Below, one piece after another: positions 4,852-12,252 of a stretch of DNA of 12,252 nt. Origin of the DNA: M3007 sp037130425 (GTDB lineage: Bacteria > Bacteroidota > Bacteroidia > Chitinophagales > Saprospiraceae); contig JBAXTB010000158.1 of assembly GCA_037130425.1 (NCBI GenBank), positions 1 to 12,252 of the forward strand, read 5' to 3'. The notes under the pieces were generated by a model. That model was not told where the DNA came from. It saw nothing but the letters and a program-made list of their open reading frames with translations, and made no database searches. Within the stretch, counting starts at the first letter, position 1. Each line of letters starts with the position of its first letter. Made by a program: the position numbers and the translations under genes.

Positions 4852-7800
4852 ATGACCAGACGCTACCCTGTTCTGCTCCCCCTTTTTACACGTATTTTTC
4901 CCATTTTGTTGTTCCTGCTCTCCTGGAACCAGCCCGTTACCCAGGCGCAGGTGCCGTGTGAATGCACCAATTGCCCCCAGTTTATGCCCGATCTGTTTTC
5001 GGGAGGCTTTTTCATCTCGGTGATGAACGCCACCAACCCCACGCTCGGACAAAACGGCCAGGGCGTTTGCGGCGTCCGCGTGCATTGGGATCATACGGCG
5101 ATCTGCGATTTGTCCATCACACTCACGGCGCCATCCGGGCAGGCTATTACACTCATTGGCCCAATCGGGCAATTTTGCACCTCCGGCGGCAATGCGGGGA
5201 CGGATTGGAATGTGCTGTTTTTGCCTTGCAATGATCCTGCGGTCGCGCCCGATCCGGGTTTTACGGCCCAGTGGAATAACAACCAGAATTGGGGCGCAAA
5301 CAACACTTACACAGGCAGTTATTACCCGTATGCCGGTTGTATGAACAACTTTACCGGCTCTGTAAACGGCACCTGGACGCTCACCGTAACCGACGGCCAG
5401 GCCAACGACGTGGGCAACCTGTACGACTACGAAATCATCTTTTGTGACCCCAGTGGGATCAACTGCTTTACCTGTGCTGCCAATGCCGGCAACCTGCCCC
5501 AGCCGGATGTAACGGCTTGCAAAGGCAGCCCGGATCTGAACTTAGATTTACCGCCGACGTACACTCCGCCGAATATGGCGCCTCCGGCTTCCGAGTACAG
5601 CTACACCTATGTCGTAGCAGGTGCAGGCGGCATTATCAAAGGGTACGAGCCTGGCCCCGACCTGACCGGCTACCCGGCTGGAACCTATACTGTGTGCGGC
5701 ATGTCTTATTATACGGCTGATGCGCCTAAAATTCCGGCGCCGAATGGCGTGCTTACGCTTACCCAACTGAAAACCCAATTGGTTTCCTCGCAACCGCCTT
5801 TTTGCGGACGTATCACAGGCAACTGCGTAAACGTGACCATTCAGCAACCGCCAGCCGACATTGTCTTGAATAAACAAATTTGCGCGCCAAACTGCTACGA
5901 TTTTTACGGCACAGATTATTGTCAATCAGGCACTTATATGGAAACCTTACAACAAGGCGTATGTACATATACGGCCACTTTACACCTGACGGTCTTGCAA
6001 CCCCAGCCGACTTTCGTGACGGAAACGATTTGCCCAGGCACTTGTGCCCACAATCCGGCCTTTCCAACCGCTTGTACGGCCGGCACCTATCAGGAATTGC
6101 TGACCTCTACCAAAGGCTGCGACAGTTTGGTGATCCTAAACCTGAATGTGGTAAATGTCAATGCGAATATTGCCCTGCCTACACCCACTTTAAGTTGCGC
6201 CCAACCGGAAGTGACCGTACTCGGTACCGGCTCCACCACGGTGGGCAACACGACTTATTTATGGACTGCCGATAACGGCGGAAACATAGTCGGCGCGAAC
6301 AACATGATTAATGCCACAGTGGATGCGCCTGGCAATTATTACCTTCGGGTTTGCCGCCAACAAGGCACAGCTTTTTGTTGTGATTCGGCCAGCGCGGTGG
6401 TGATTAGCAGCCAAAATCCGCCTGCGCCGCCGGTGATTAGCGGCCCTTCCAGCCTTTGTACTGGCGCAAATGCCACCTTTACCATTCCGCCGGTCAATGG
6501 GGTGACGTCCTACAACTGGACAGTTCCAGCCGGCGTGACCATTGTATCCGGCCAGGGCAATGACACGCTTCATGTAACTTGGAACACTAATATCAACGGT
6601 TCGGTATGCGCGGCGGCGGTAAATGCTTGTGGCCCCGGCGCCCCCACTTGTTTACCGGTCACTACCCTGCATCCGCCTTTAGCCGCAGTAATTACAGGCG
6701 ATACCACAATATGCCTCGGCGATACAGTGATGTATTCCGTGCCCACGCCGCCTGCGGGAATCACCTATACCTGGACTGTTACCGGTGGAACCATTCTTTC
6801 CGGCAACGGCACCACCGCGGTTAAAGTGTTGTGGAACAGCGTTTTACCGGGATCTAAAGTGTGCATTACCGGCGCCAATACTTGCGGGCCGGGCACACCG
6901 ACTTGCAAAAACATTACGGTACTTTCGCCGCCAGCTGTCGTACAAATCACGGGCGGAACAACCGTCTGCGCGGGCGATACCGTGCAATATACCATTACAA
7001 ATACCGCCCCCGGCACGAGTTACAACTGGTCGGCCATCGGCGGAACAATCCTAAGCGGCAACGGTACGTCATCCGTAAAAGTGCTTTGGAACAACGCCTC
7101 ACCCATCGGGACGATATGCGCCAGCGCCGCCAATACCTGCGGACAAAGCCAGCAAACCTGTACGGCGATTTCCATTAATACGCCGCCCGCACAACCTGTA
7201 ATGACCGGAGATTCAACGCTTTGTGTCGGCGCAAACGGCGCATACACGCTTACTGCTCCAAATGGCGCAACTGGCTTTTTCTGGACGGCTCCGGCGGGTG
7301 CAACCATTACCGCCGGACAAAATACCACAAACGCCACCATCAATTGGAGCGCAGCCCCTGGCGGACCGGTTTGTGTGGCGGCGTCAAACGGCTGCGGCGC
7401 CAGCCCACAGAAATGTTTACCGGTCACAGTGTACGCCGTGCCGGTGGCCAATGCAGGGGTGGACGGCGCGGTTTGCGGCACCATGTTTAATTTATCTGCC
7501 ACCACCAGCATTCCGGGTAGCACGGGCGTATGGTCCGCGGGTGCGGGCGCAGGAACGGCCACTTTTGTGACGCCGAATCAGAATCAAACAGGAGTTTCGG
7601 TCAGCGCAAATGGCACGTACAACTTCCTATGGACCGAAACCAACGGCATTTGCCCCGATGTAGACACGGTTTCTGTAAAATTTAACGCCTCTCCCGTTGC
7701 GGGCCTGATCCAATCGGCCTGCGACGGCACCAACTTGTTTTACACCGTCATGTTCCCGATCACGGGCGGCAGCGGGCCTTATAATATTCCCGGCGGCACG

Positions 7801-10800
7801 GTGAGTTCGAATACATTTACGTCAAATCAGGTAAACAGCGCCCAGCCCTATAGTTTTACCATTACCGACGCAAACGGTTGTGTATCAACGGTTATTAGTG
7901 GTATTGTAAACTGTAATTGCGCTACAAATGCCGGTCAGATGAGCGGCGCAACCCTAAGCGCTTGTCCTGGTGGCAGCGTGACAGCCCAAGCGGCGGCGGG
8001 CAGTAATTTTGACAGCGACGATATTGGCGCCTTTGTGCTGCACACGGCTTCCGGCCCTGCTTTGGGCACGGTGTTGGATGAAAACACCACCGGTACGTTC
8101 AGCAAGCTCCCTGGAATGAATTATGGTACAACGTATTACATATCATACATCGTAGGTAACAATGTAAACGGGTTGCCCGACATAACCGATCAGTGTTTCT
8201 CCGTGGCTTCCGGTCAACCGGTTATTTTTTACGATTACCCGAAGGCGCAGGCTGGTGCAGATAATGCCGTTTGCGGTCTCAGCCTTAGCGTACAAGGCGC
8301 CGGACCGGGTGTGGGCGTTTGGAGCGTGTTGTCAAATCCGGCGGGAGGAACGGCAACTTTAAGCACGCCGCAAAATCCGTCGACTAATGTAAGCGCTTCT
8401 TTAACAGGGATTTATACCCTGGCATATACCTTGACGGACCACGGTTGTACGGCGGCGGATACTTTGAGTCTTGCGTTCAATCCTTCGCCCGCAACCGGCG
8501 TGGTGCTGCGTACCTGCGATGCGACCAACCAGAATTTCAGCGTGAGTTTTCCGATAAACGGGGGCACAGCGCCATACACCGTGAACGGCCAATCGCTCGC
8601 GGGCGCAAATTATGTTTCGGCCCCCTTGGCAAACAGCGTAACCTATCAGTTCACCGTCACCGACGTAAATGGATGTGTGGCGCCCGTGATAAGTGGTTCA
8701 TACAGTTGCAATTGCGCAACCAATGCCGGTCAGGTAAGCCTGACGCCGATAACCGTTTGCGGCAGCGATACCGCCGTGGTGCAGTATGTAGGCGGCCAAA
8801 ACTTGGACGCAAACGACACGATTTTATATGTGTTGCACACGGCTTCCGGCACGACTTTAGGTACCATTATCGACCAGAATAAAACGGGTAAATTTACCTT
8901 CCAAACAGGCATGAACTACGGCGTTTCCTACTATATTTCCAGGACTGCCGGCAACAACGTGAACGGTGTACCCGATCCGCTCGACCCTTGTTATTCCATT
9001 GCGCAAGGCCAGCCCGTGGTGTTTTTACAACAACCCAGCCCCGATGCGGGCGCACCGTTTGTCGTTTGTGGGAACAATGCTTCTCTCGCAGCGGTGGCAG
9101 GCGCCTTCCCGGGCGCGTGGACGCAGGTTTCAGGCACAGGAACCGCCACATTCGGCAATACCCAAAGTCCGACCAGCCCGGTTTCTGTGGATAAGGCGGG
9201 CGCTTATACGTTCCGTTGGACCGAAACGAACGGCGTTTGTGTGTCCGACACGACCACAACCGTAAATTTTTACCCGCTCCCTGCGGTGACCAATTTGCAG
9301 CAAATTTGCAATGGCAGCAATACCGGATATACTTTACAATTTACGGTGACAGGCGGCACGGCGCCCTTTAGTTCGGCGGGACTTCCGGGGACGTTTAGTG
9401 GCAGCAATTTTACCTCTAATTTATTGGCCAACAACGCCAATTACCAGTTTGCGGTGATGGATGCCTTTGGTTGTATATCCCCTGTTGTAAGCGGTTCACA
9501 TTCATGCAATTGCGTGACCAATGCCGGAACCATGCTAACGACGCCCGTTCAATTTTGCGCCGATCAAGCGGCTTCTGTTACCTGGAATAACAACGCCATG
9601 CTGGATGCCGATGACGGGGTGAAATTTTACCTGCACAGCCTGCCCGGAACCACCCTTGGAACAGTGTACGGCGTGAACAATTTGCCGGTGTTTAACTTTG
9701 GCGCAGGCCTGCAAACAGGCGTAACTTATTATATTTCAGCAGTTGCAGGTACCTTATCGGGTACAAATATTAACCTGAACGATCCTTGTCTGAGCGTATC
9801 GCCGGGTGTTCCGGTGCGTTGGAAACCCATTCCAAGCGCTGCACTTACGGGTGATGCGACGATTTGCAATGGCGGCAGCGCAGTATTGAGTTTCAACGCT
9901 ACGGGTGAATTTCCCTTGAAAATCACCTATTCCGACGGCTCCGGGACAAACATTGTTATTCCTGTTTCCGGCTCACAATTGGTTTCAAGCATTGTAATGC
10001 CGACCGCAACAACGACCTATACCTTAATTTCCGTAGCCGATAATAGTTTGCCAACCTGTGCCGCAAATTTATCCGAATCAGCGAAGGTTGTTGTAAATCA
10101 ACCGGTTAACGGCGGTATTGCCAATGATCCACTGGAATTATGTGCAGGCGTCGATTTGCCGATTCAATTGCAAAACCTGATTACAGGAGCCGATTTTGGC
10201 GGTGTTTGGACCGAAACCTCAACCGTACCTTCCACACCCGGCGCGTTTTTGCCCAATCCAGGTACTTTTATGACAGGCGGCCAGGCGGCAGGTATTTATA
10301 CGTTTAAGTACAAATTAACGGCCGCTGCGCCTTGTCCAAGTAAAGAAACGAGCGTAAGCGTTGAACTACACGCCTTACCTGTTGCCGACGCCGGGGAAGA
10401 TCAAACCCTGAATTGCAGTCAGGCAGCGGTAACGCTCGGCGGACCGGGCACCACGCAAGGCGTTGGAACACAATATTTATGGACGCAAAACGGCGCAACC
10501 ATTGGAACCACAGCGCAATTGTTTACAGGTACGGCAGGTGTCTATAACTTATTGGTATCCAATGCGTTTTCTTGTGCTGATAGCGATGCAGTAACGGTAA
10601 CGCTTGATCCCGAATTGCCGATTGCCAATACCATCAAAGTGCAAAACGTGCGTTGCTGGGGTGAACAAAACGGTTCTATTACGCTGGATTCCATCACAAG
10701 TACGCACACGCCCGTGTTGTTTTCATTGAACGGCGCGTCTTTCAGCCCTCTTTCAAGTTTCAAACCCCTTGGTCCCGGAAAATACAATATTACCCTGCAA

Positions 10801-11394
10801 GATGCAAACGGCTGTACCTGGACGACAGATACGCTTGAAATCACACAGCCTCAACAACTTACGGTGGATCTTGGTCCGAACATTGAAGCCTCGCTTGGCG
10901 ACCTGATTACCCTGGAAGCATTAACCGCCACGCCATTTTCTGCCTTGAAATCCATTCGCTGGCAACCGATTTTGGATACAGCCAACGCTGAAACGCTCAA
11001 GCAACAATTTCAGCCGTTTAACAGCGTACAGGTAGAAATAAAATTAGTGGACTATAACGGTTGCACAGCAAGCAGCAAGGTGTTTGTGCATGTTGATAAA
11101 AAACACCACGTGTTTATTCCCAACATCATCAAACCTGGCAGCAACCTGAACGACCGCCTTACGGTATTTGGCGGAAAAGACGTTGAATCTGTAGATATTA
11201 TGCGCATTTATGACCGTTGGGGCAACCAAATGTTTGAAGCCCGCGCATTTGAACCCAACGATCAGAGCAAAGGCTGGGACGGCAAATACAAAGGCGAAAC
11301 CGTTTCACCCGGCGTGTATATTTATTACGCGCAAGTACGGTTTATCACCGGCGAAACATTGATTTACCAGGGCGATGTAACGGTTTTTAATTAA
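4852..11394 (+). CDS. Giant multi-repeat secreted/surface protein with P-like domain and T9SS type B sorting domain
   Basis: This 2180-residue protein is probably exported by Sec and then across the outer membrane by the type IX system. A signal peptide covers about 1-32. Residues 50-200 resemble the proprotein-convertase P/homoB beta-sandwich: DLSITLTAPSG (86-96) and NGTWTLTVTDG (172-182). Two Cys-rich 50-residue repeats (Cys344 and Cys394 equivalent) follow, then four PKD-like repeats of exactly 85 residues (523-862), three composite repeats of 264-266 residues (864-1658), further Ig/PKD-like segments (about 1660-1920) and a SprB-like repeat (about 1930-2000, with CWGEQNGSI and GCTW). The end (2087-2180) is a CHU_C/gliding-motility-type C-terminal domain with DRWGN (2121-2125), GWDG (2141-2144) and PGVYIYY (2153-2159). 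No catalytic domain was recognised, so an adhesive, matrix or motility role is likely but unproven. The many paired Cys suggest disulfides. The ATG at 4852 directly precedes the signal peptide. Confidence 0.94.
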   Translation: MTRRYPVLLPLFTRIFPILLFLLSWNQPVTQAQVPCECTNCPQFMPDLFSGGFFISVMNATNPTLGQNGQGVCGVRVHWDHTAICDLSITLTAPSGQAITLIGPIGQFCTSGGNAGTDWNVLFLPCNDPAVAPDPGFTAQWNNNQNWGANNTYTGSYYPYAGCMNNFTGSVNGTWTLTVTDGQANDVGNLYDYEIIFCDPSGINCFTCAANAGNLPQPDVTACKGSPDLNLDLPPTYTPPNMAPPASEYSYTYVVAGAGGIIKGYEPGPDLTGYPAGTYTVCGMSYYTADAPKIPAPNGVLTLTQLKTQLVSSQPPFCGRITGNCVNVTIQQPPADIVLNKQICAPNCYDFYGTDYCQSGTYMETLQQGVCTYTATLHLTVLQPQPTFVTETICPGTCAHNPAFPTACTAGTYQELLTSTKGCDSLVILNLNVVNVNANIALPTPTLSCAQPEVTVLGTGSTTVGNTTYLWTADNGGNIVGANNMINATVDAPGNYYLRVCRQQGTAFCCDSASAVVISSQNPPAPPVISGPSSLCTGANATFTIPPVNGVTSYNWTVPAGVTIVSGQGNDTLHVTWNTNINGSVCAAAVNACGPGAPTCLPVTTLHPPLAAVITGDTTICLGDTVMYSVPTPPAGITYTWTVTGGTILSGNGTTAVKVLWNSVLPGSKVCITGANTCGPGTPTCKNITVLSPPAVVQITGGTTVCAGDTVQYTITNTAPGTSYNWSAIGGTILSGNGTSSVKVLWNNASPIGTICASAANTCGQSQQTCTAISINTPPAQPVMTGDSTLCVGANGAYTLTAPNGATGFFWTAPAGATITAGQNTTNATINWSAAPGGPVCVAASNGCGASPQKCLPVTVYAVPVANAGVDGAVCGTMFNLSATTSIPGSTGVWSAGAGAGTATFVTPNQNQTGVSVSANGTYNFLWTETNGICPDVDTVSVKFNASPVAGLIQSACDGTNLFYTVMFPITGGSGPYNIPGGTVSSNTFTSNQVNSAQPYSFTITDANGCVSTVISGIVNCNCATNAGQMSGATLSACPGGSVTAQAAAGSNFDSDDIGAFVLHTASGPALGTVLDENTTGTFSKLPGMNYGTTYYISYIVGNNVNGLPDITDQCFSVASGQPVIFYDYPKAQAGADNAVCGLSLSVQGAGPGVGVWSVLSNPAGGTATLSTPQNPSTNVSASLTGIYTLAYTLTDHGCTAADTLSLAFNPSPATGVVLRTCDATNQNFSVSFPINGGTAPYTVNGQSLAGANYVSAPLANSVTYQFTVTDVNGCVAPVISGSYSCNCATNAGQVSLTPITVCGSDTAVVQYVGGQNLDANDTILYVLHTASGTTLGTIIDQNKTGKFTFQTGMNYGVSYYISRTAGNNVNGVPDPLDPCYSIAQGQPVVFLQQPSPDAGAPFVVCGNNASLAAVAGAFPGAWTQVSGTGTATFGNTQSPTSPVSVDKAGAYTFRWTETNGVCVSDTTTTVNFYPLPAVTNLQQICNGSNTGYTLQFTVTGGTAPFSSAGLPGTFSGSNFTSNLLANNANYQFAVMDAFGCISPVVSGSHSCNCVTNAGTMLTTPVQFCADQAASVTWNNNAMLDADDGVKFYLHSLPGTTLGTVYGVNNLPVFNFGAGLQTGVTYYISAVAGTLSGTNINLNDPCLSVSPGVPVRWKPIPSAALTGDATICNGGSAVLSFNATGEFPLKITYSDGSGTNIVIPVSGSQLVSSIVMPTATTTYTLISVADNSLPTCAANLSESAKVVVNQPVNGGIANDPLELCAGVDLPIQLQNLITGADFGGVWTETSTVPSTPGAFLPNPGTFMTGGQAAGIYTFKYKLTAAAPCPSKETSVSVELHALPVADAGEDQTLNCSQAAVTLGGPGTTQGVGTQYLWTQNGATIGTTAQLFTGTAGVYNLLVSNAFSCADSDAVTVTLDPELPIANTIKVQNVRCWGEQNGSITLDSITSTHTPVLFSLNGASFSPLSSFKPLGPGKYNITLQDANGCTWTTDTLEITQPQQLTVDLGPNIEASLGDLITLEALTATPFSALKSIRWQPILDTANAETLKQQFQPFNSVQVEIKLVDYNGCTASSKVFVHVDKKHHVFIPNIIKPGSNLNDRLTVFGGKDVESVDIMRIYDRWGNQMFEARAFEPNDQSKGWDGKYKGETVSPGVYIYYAQVRFITGETLIYQGDVTVFN
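5014..5451 (+). other. P/homoB-like domain of the giant protein
   Basis: This stretch (residues about 55-200) carries the family pattern of a conserved His followed by a DLSITLTAPSG strand, a central F-rich Gly/Asn segment, then NGTWTLTVTDG and a final GNLYDYEIIF strand. Such domains usually follow a subtilisin or metalloprotease catalytic domain, but here the domain comes right after the signal peptide with no protease. It is more Cys-rich than typical P domains. Assignment is by motif reading, not by a profile search. Confidence 0.7.
5857..6156 (+). repeat. Two 50-residue Cys-rich repeats within the giant protein
   Basis: Residues about 336-385 and 386-435 follow one pattern: an IC-three-residues-C start (Cys344/Cys348 and Cys394/Cys398), a later C followed by SGTY or AGTY, then an aromatic-poor strand, another Cys, and an LHLTV or LNLNV ending. 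Similar Cys-framed modules are seen in large secreted proteins of Bacteroidota. They bridge the P-like domain and the PKD-like array. Confidence 0.6.
6418..7437 (+). repeat. Four tandem 85-residue PKD-like repeats (255-bp period)
   Basis: Units begin at Pro523, Pro608, Pro693 and Pro778, each exactly 255 bases after the last. Each reads PP, then V/I-TG-x-TLC, a YxWT core, a GxTI strand, a xVxWN strand, and ends with a CAxAxNxCG and a C-x-x-V/I strand. Four or so Cys per unit recur at fixed places, suggesting conserved disulfides. The second and third units are closest to each other (both share GGTILSGNGT). These are PKD/Ig-like beta-sandwich spacers of a surface protein. Confidence 0.85.
7441..9825 (+). 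repeat. Three tandem composite repeats of about 265 residues
   Basis: Units start at Pro864, Pro1130 and Pro1395 and end before Pro1659, giving lengths of 266, 265 and 264 residues. Each unit has three parts in the same order: a sandwich module (AGxDxxVCG, then a W, GTATF and a WTETNGxC-type strand), a module with GGxxPY, an FxVxDxxGC strand and an ISG-x-x-x-CNC end, and a module starting TNAG with a DxxD acidic loop, a VLHTxSGTxLGT strand, GMNYGxxYYIS, GNNVNG and DPCxS. The CNC marker falls at 1021-1023, 1286-1288 and 1552-1554. The third unit is the most diverged, having lost GMNYG and NNVNG. Such modules are familiar from Saprospiraceae surface proteins. Confidence 0.85.
10639..10851 (+). 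other. SprB-like repeat unit of the giant protein
   Basis: Residues about 1930-2000 fit the SprB-repeat pattern: VRCWGEQNGSITLD, a central LFSLNG strand, LGPGKYNITLQDANGC and a closing ITQP. In Flavobacterium johnsoniae, SprB is a mobile gliding adhesin built of many such units. Here only one copy is seen, so it supports surface exposure but not gliding by itself. Confidence 0.75.
11110..11391 (+). other. T9SS type B (CHU_C/gliding-motility-like) C-terminal sorting domain
   Basis: The final 94 residues begin VFIPN (2087-2091) and show DRWGN, GWDG, PGVYIYY and a closing GDVTV strand, the hallmarks of the type B T9SS signal. The usual acidic NGDGxND stretch after FxPN is replaced by PGSNLND, keeping only the final ND. 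It directs outer-membrane translocation and, typically, surface retention or release. Confidence 0.88.
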
Positions 11395-12237
11395 CTATTT
11401 GTGTACGATCGTCGTATTACGGTCATACAACAAACACGTAAAAATACCCAGCGGATTTGCACTGCCCGACACATTACTTTTGATCGTGGACGGCTGTGCA
11501 AATGGGTTTATATTGGCAACAACTGACGCCTGAATACTCTTGAGGTAGTCGTAGTAATCTTTGTCGATGTGAAAAATTGTATTAAACATGGTATCGCCTG
11601 CCATTAACTCATAACCGGTGCCAAATGCCACTTGCGCCGAGACTGAAATCCGATCAGGCGCCAAAAAATCCTGTTTCGGAATGCTGTCAAGCGAATGAAA
11701 GTTTAGCATACGGCGATAATAATCGGTTGTACCCCTGTCGTCTGTGATATAGGTAAGCGCGCGCGCAAGGGTGTCGATATCAGGGTTCCATTCCACCACC
11801 ACGCTGTCAATCGGAACAAAAGTCAACATTTTAGTGTGCCCAGTTATGGTTCCTTCTTTATTCGGCAAAACAATATTCAGGTCGTATTCCATGCCAACAG
11901 TAGCGGGCACGATGTTGGATCCGGTGTAGTTGAACACTTTGAACGGACTTGGATCAATGGAAGGCGTATTGCGCAGGGTATCCGTTTTTCCATTGTATGA
12001 AATCGTTACCGTCGCGCCTTGCAGGATCGTTTTTTCAATAAAACTGGAATCGATTCCAAGTGGATCAAAAAAGGCATAACTGCGGGTTAACAATAAACGG
12101 AACGGCTTGCCTGGTTCCAAATAACATTCCACTACAGGCTGGCGGTCATATTCGGGAAGATTGAGATCCACGTTCTTGGTTAAATTGCAAGACGAAGCGG
12201 CAATTACAATTAATGCAAAGAAAAATATATGTTTCAT
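11395..12237 (-). CDS. DUF4249-like outer-membrane-associated lipoprotein
   Basis: This 280-residue protein begins with a short signal peptide ending in ASSC (14-17), a lipobox with Cys17 as the lipidated residue. The mature part resembles the DUF4249 family of Bacteroidota: an early strand VVECYLEPGKPFRLLLTRS (35-53), an ATVTISYNGKTDTL segment about 40 residues later, a VGMEYDLNI strand, and a C-terminal NPLGIFTC segment (264-271). Function of the family is not known; its members often lie beside TonB-dependent receptors, which suggests a role at an outer-membrane uptake or surface complex. The upstream neighbour is outside the window. The ATG at 12237 is chosen because it starts the signal peptide; the frame has no stop in the 15 bases before it. 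The stop codon (11397-11395) abuts that of the convergent giant gene. Family assignment is by eye and moderately sure. Confidence 0.8.
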   Translation of the reverse strand: MKHIFFFALIVIAASSCNLTKNVDLNLPEYDRQPVVECYLEPGKPFRLLLTRSYAFFDPLGIDSSFIEKTILQGATVTISYNGKTDTLRNTPSIDPSPFKVFNYTGSNIVPATVGMEYDLNIVLPNKEGTITGHTKMLTFVPIDSVVVEWNPDIDTLARALTYITDDRGTTDYYRRMLNFHSLDSIPKQDFLAPDRISVSAQVAFGTGYELMAGDTMFNTIFHIDKDYYDYLKSIQASVVANINPFAQPSTIKSNVSGSANPLGIFTCLLYDRNTTIVHK

Positions 12238-12252
12238 TTTGAATGTCTGACA

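Noticed and set aside
4640..4855. 71-codon plus-strand reading frame before the giant gene
   Set aside because: It runs through the C-rich and TTCGATATTCGA repeats, is Pro/Ile-rich low-complexity, overlaps the giant gene's start codon by four bases and has no recognisable domain.
4780..5172. 130-codon minus-strand reading frame across the giant gene's start
   Set aside because: It is antisense to the signal peptide and P-like domain, with no domain features; it is a shadow of the real gene.
7020..7562. 180-codon minus-strand reading frame inside the PKD-like array
   Set aside because: It mirrors the repeated Ala/Pro/Val-rich coding sequence on the opposite strand and shows only the composition of that array. 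Similar antisense frames occur in several other repeats.
6418..9825. Periodic repeats as a possible CRISPR or tandem satellite array
   Set aside because: Periods are 255 and about 795 bases, all in one open frame with diverged copies and conserved Cys/Trp; these are protein-domain repeats.

Overview
The window looks like chromosomal DNA of a Bacteroidota bacterium, most likely from the Saprospiraceae/Chitinophagales side. Three things suggest this: the giant secreted protein ends in a gliding-motility/type IX secretion (T9SS) type B sorting domain and contains SprB-like and Saprospiraceae-style repeat modules; the last gene is a DUF4249-type lipoprotein; and start codons are preceded by A/T-rich sequence rather than Shine-Dalgarno sites. 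This placement is inferred from protein families, not from a marker gene.

Layout: (1) 46-1191 (+) is a compact RhlE-type DEAD-box RNA helicase. (2) 4372 down to 1210 (-) is a tight five-gene cluster, transcribed in the order ECF sigma factor, short membrane anti-sigma factor, Spy/CpxP/CnrX-like periplasmic metal sensor, MbnP-family copper-binding lipoprotein, MbnH-type diheme cytochrome c peroxidase. (3) 4373-4851 is a divergent intergenic region with a nested inverted repeat, a G-quadruplex-type G-run array on the minus strand and a 22-bp tandem duplication of a near-palindrome. (4) 4852-11394 (+) is one 2180-residue secreted, Cys-rich multi-repeat protein: signal peptide, proprotein-convertase P-like domain, two 50-residue repeats, four 85-residue PKD-like repeats, three composite repeats of about 265 residues, a SprB-like repeat and a T9SS C-terminal domain. 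(5) 12237 down to 11395 (-) is a DUF4249-like lipoprotein whose stop codon abuts that of the giant gene.

The most interesting unit is the minus-strand cluster. In methanotrophs the MbnH peroxidase oxidises the first Trp of a WxW motif in MbnP to kynurenine, which allows MbnP to bind Cu(I). Here the MbnP-like protein keeps a WAW motif and sits directly upstream of a peroxidase with both haem motifs. Both genes lie downstream of a sigma/anti-sigma/periplasmic-sensor triad that resembles CnrH/CnrY/CnrX metal-sensing systems. The proposed reading is a self-contained envelope metal (probably copper) response: the sensor relieves the anti-sigma factor, the sigma factor transcribes the cluster, and the peroxidase matures the copper-binding partner. 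The families are well supported; the metal, the wiring and the kynurenine modification are inference. No methanobactin genes are present.
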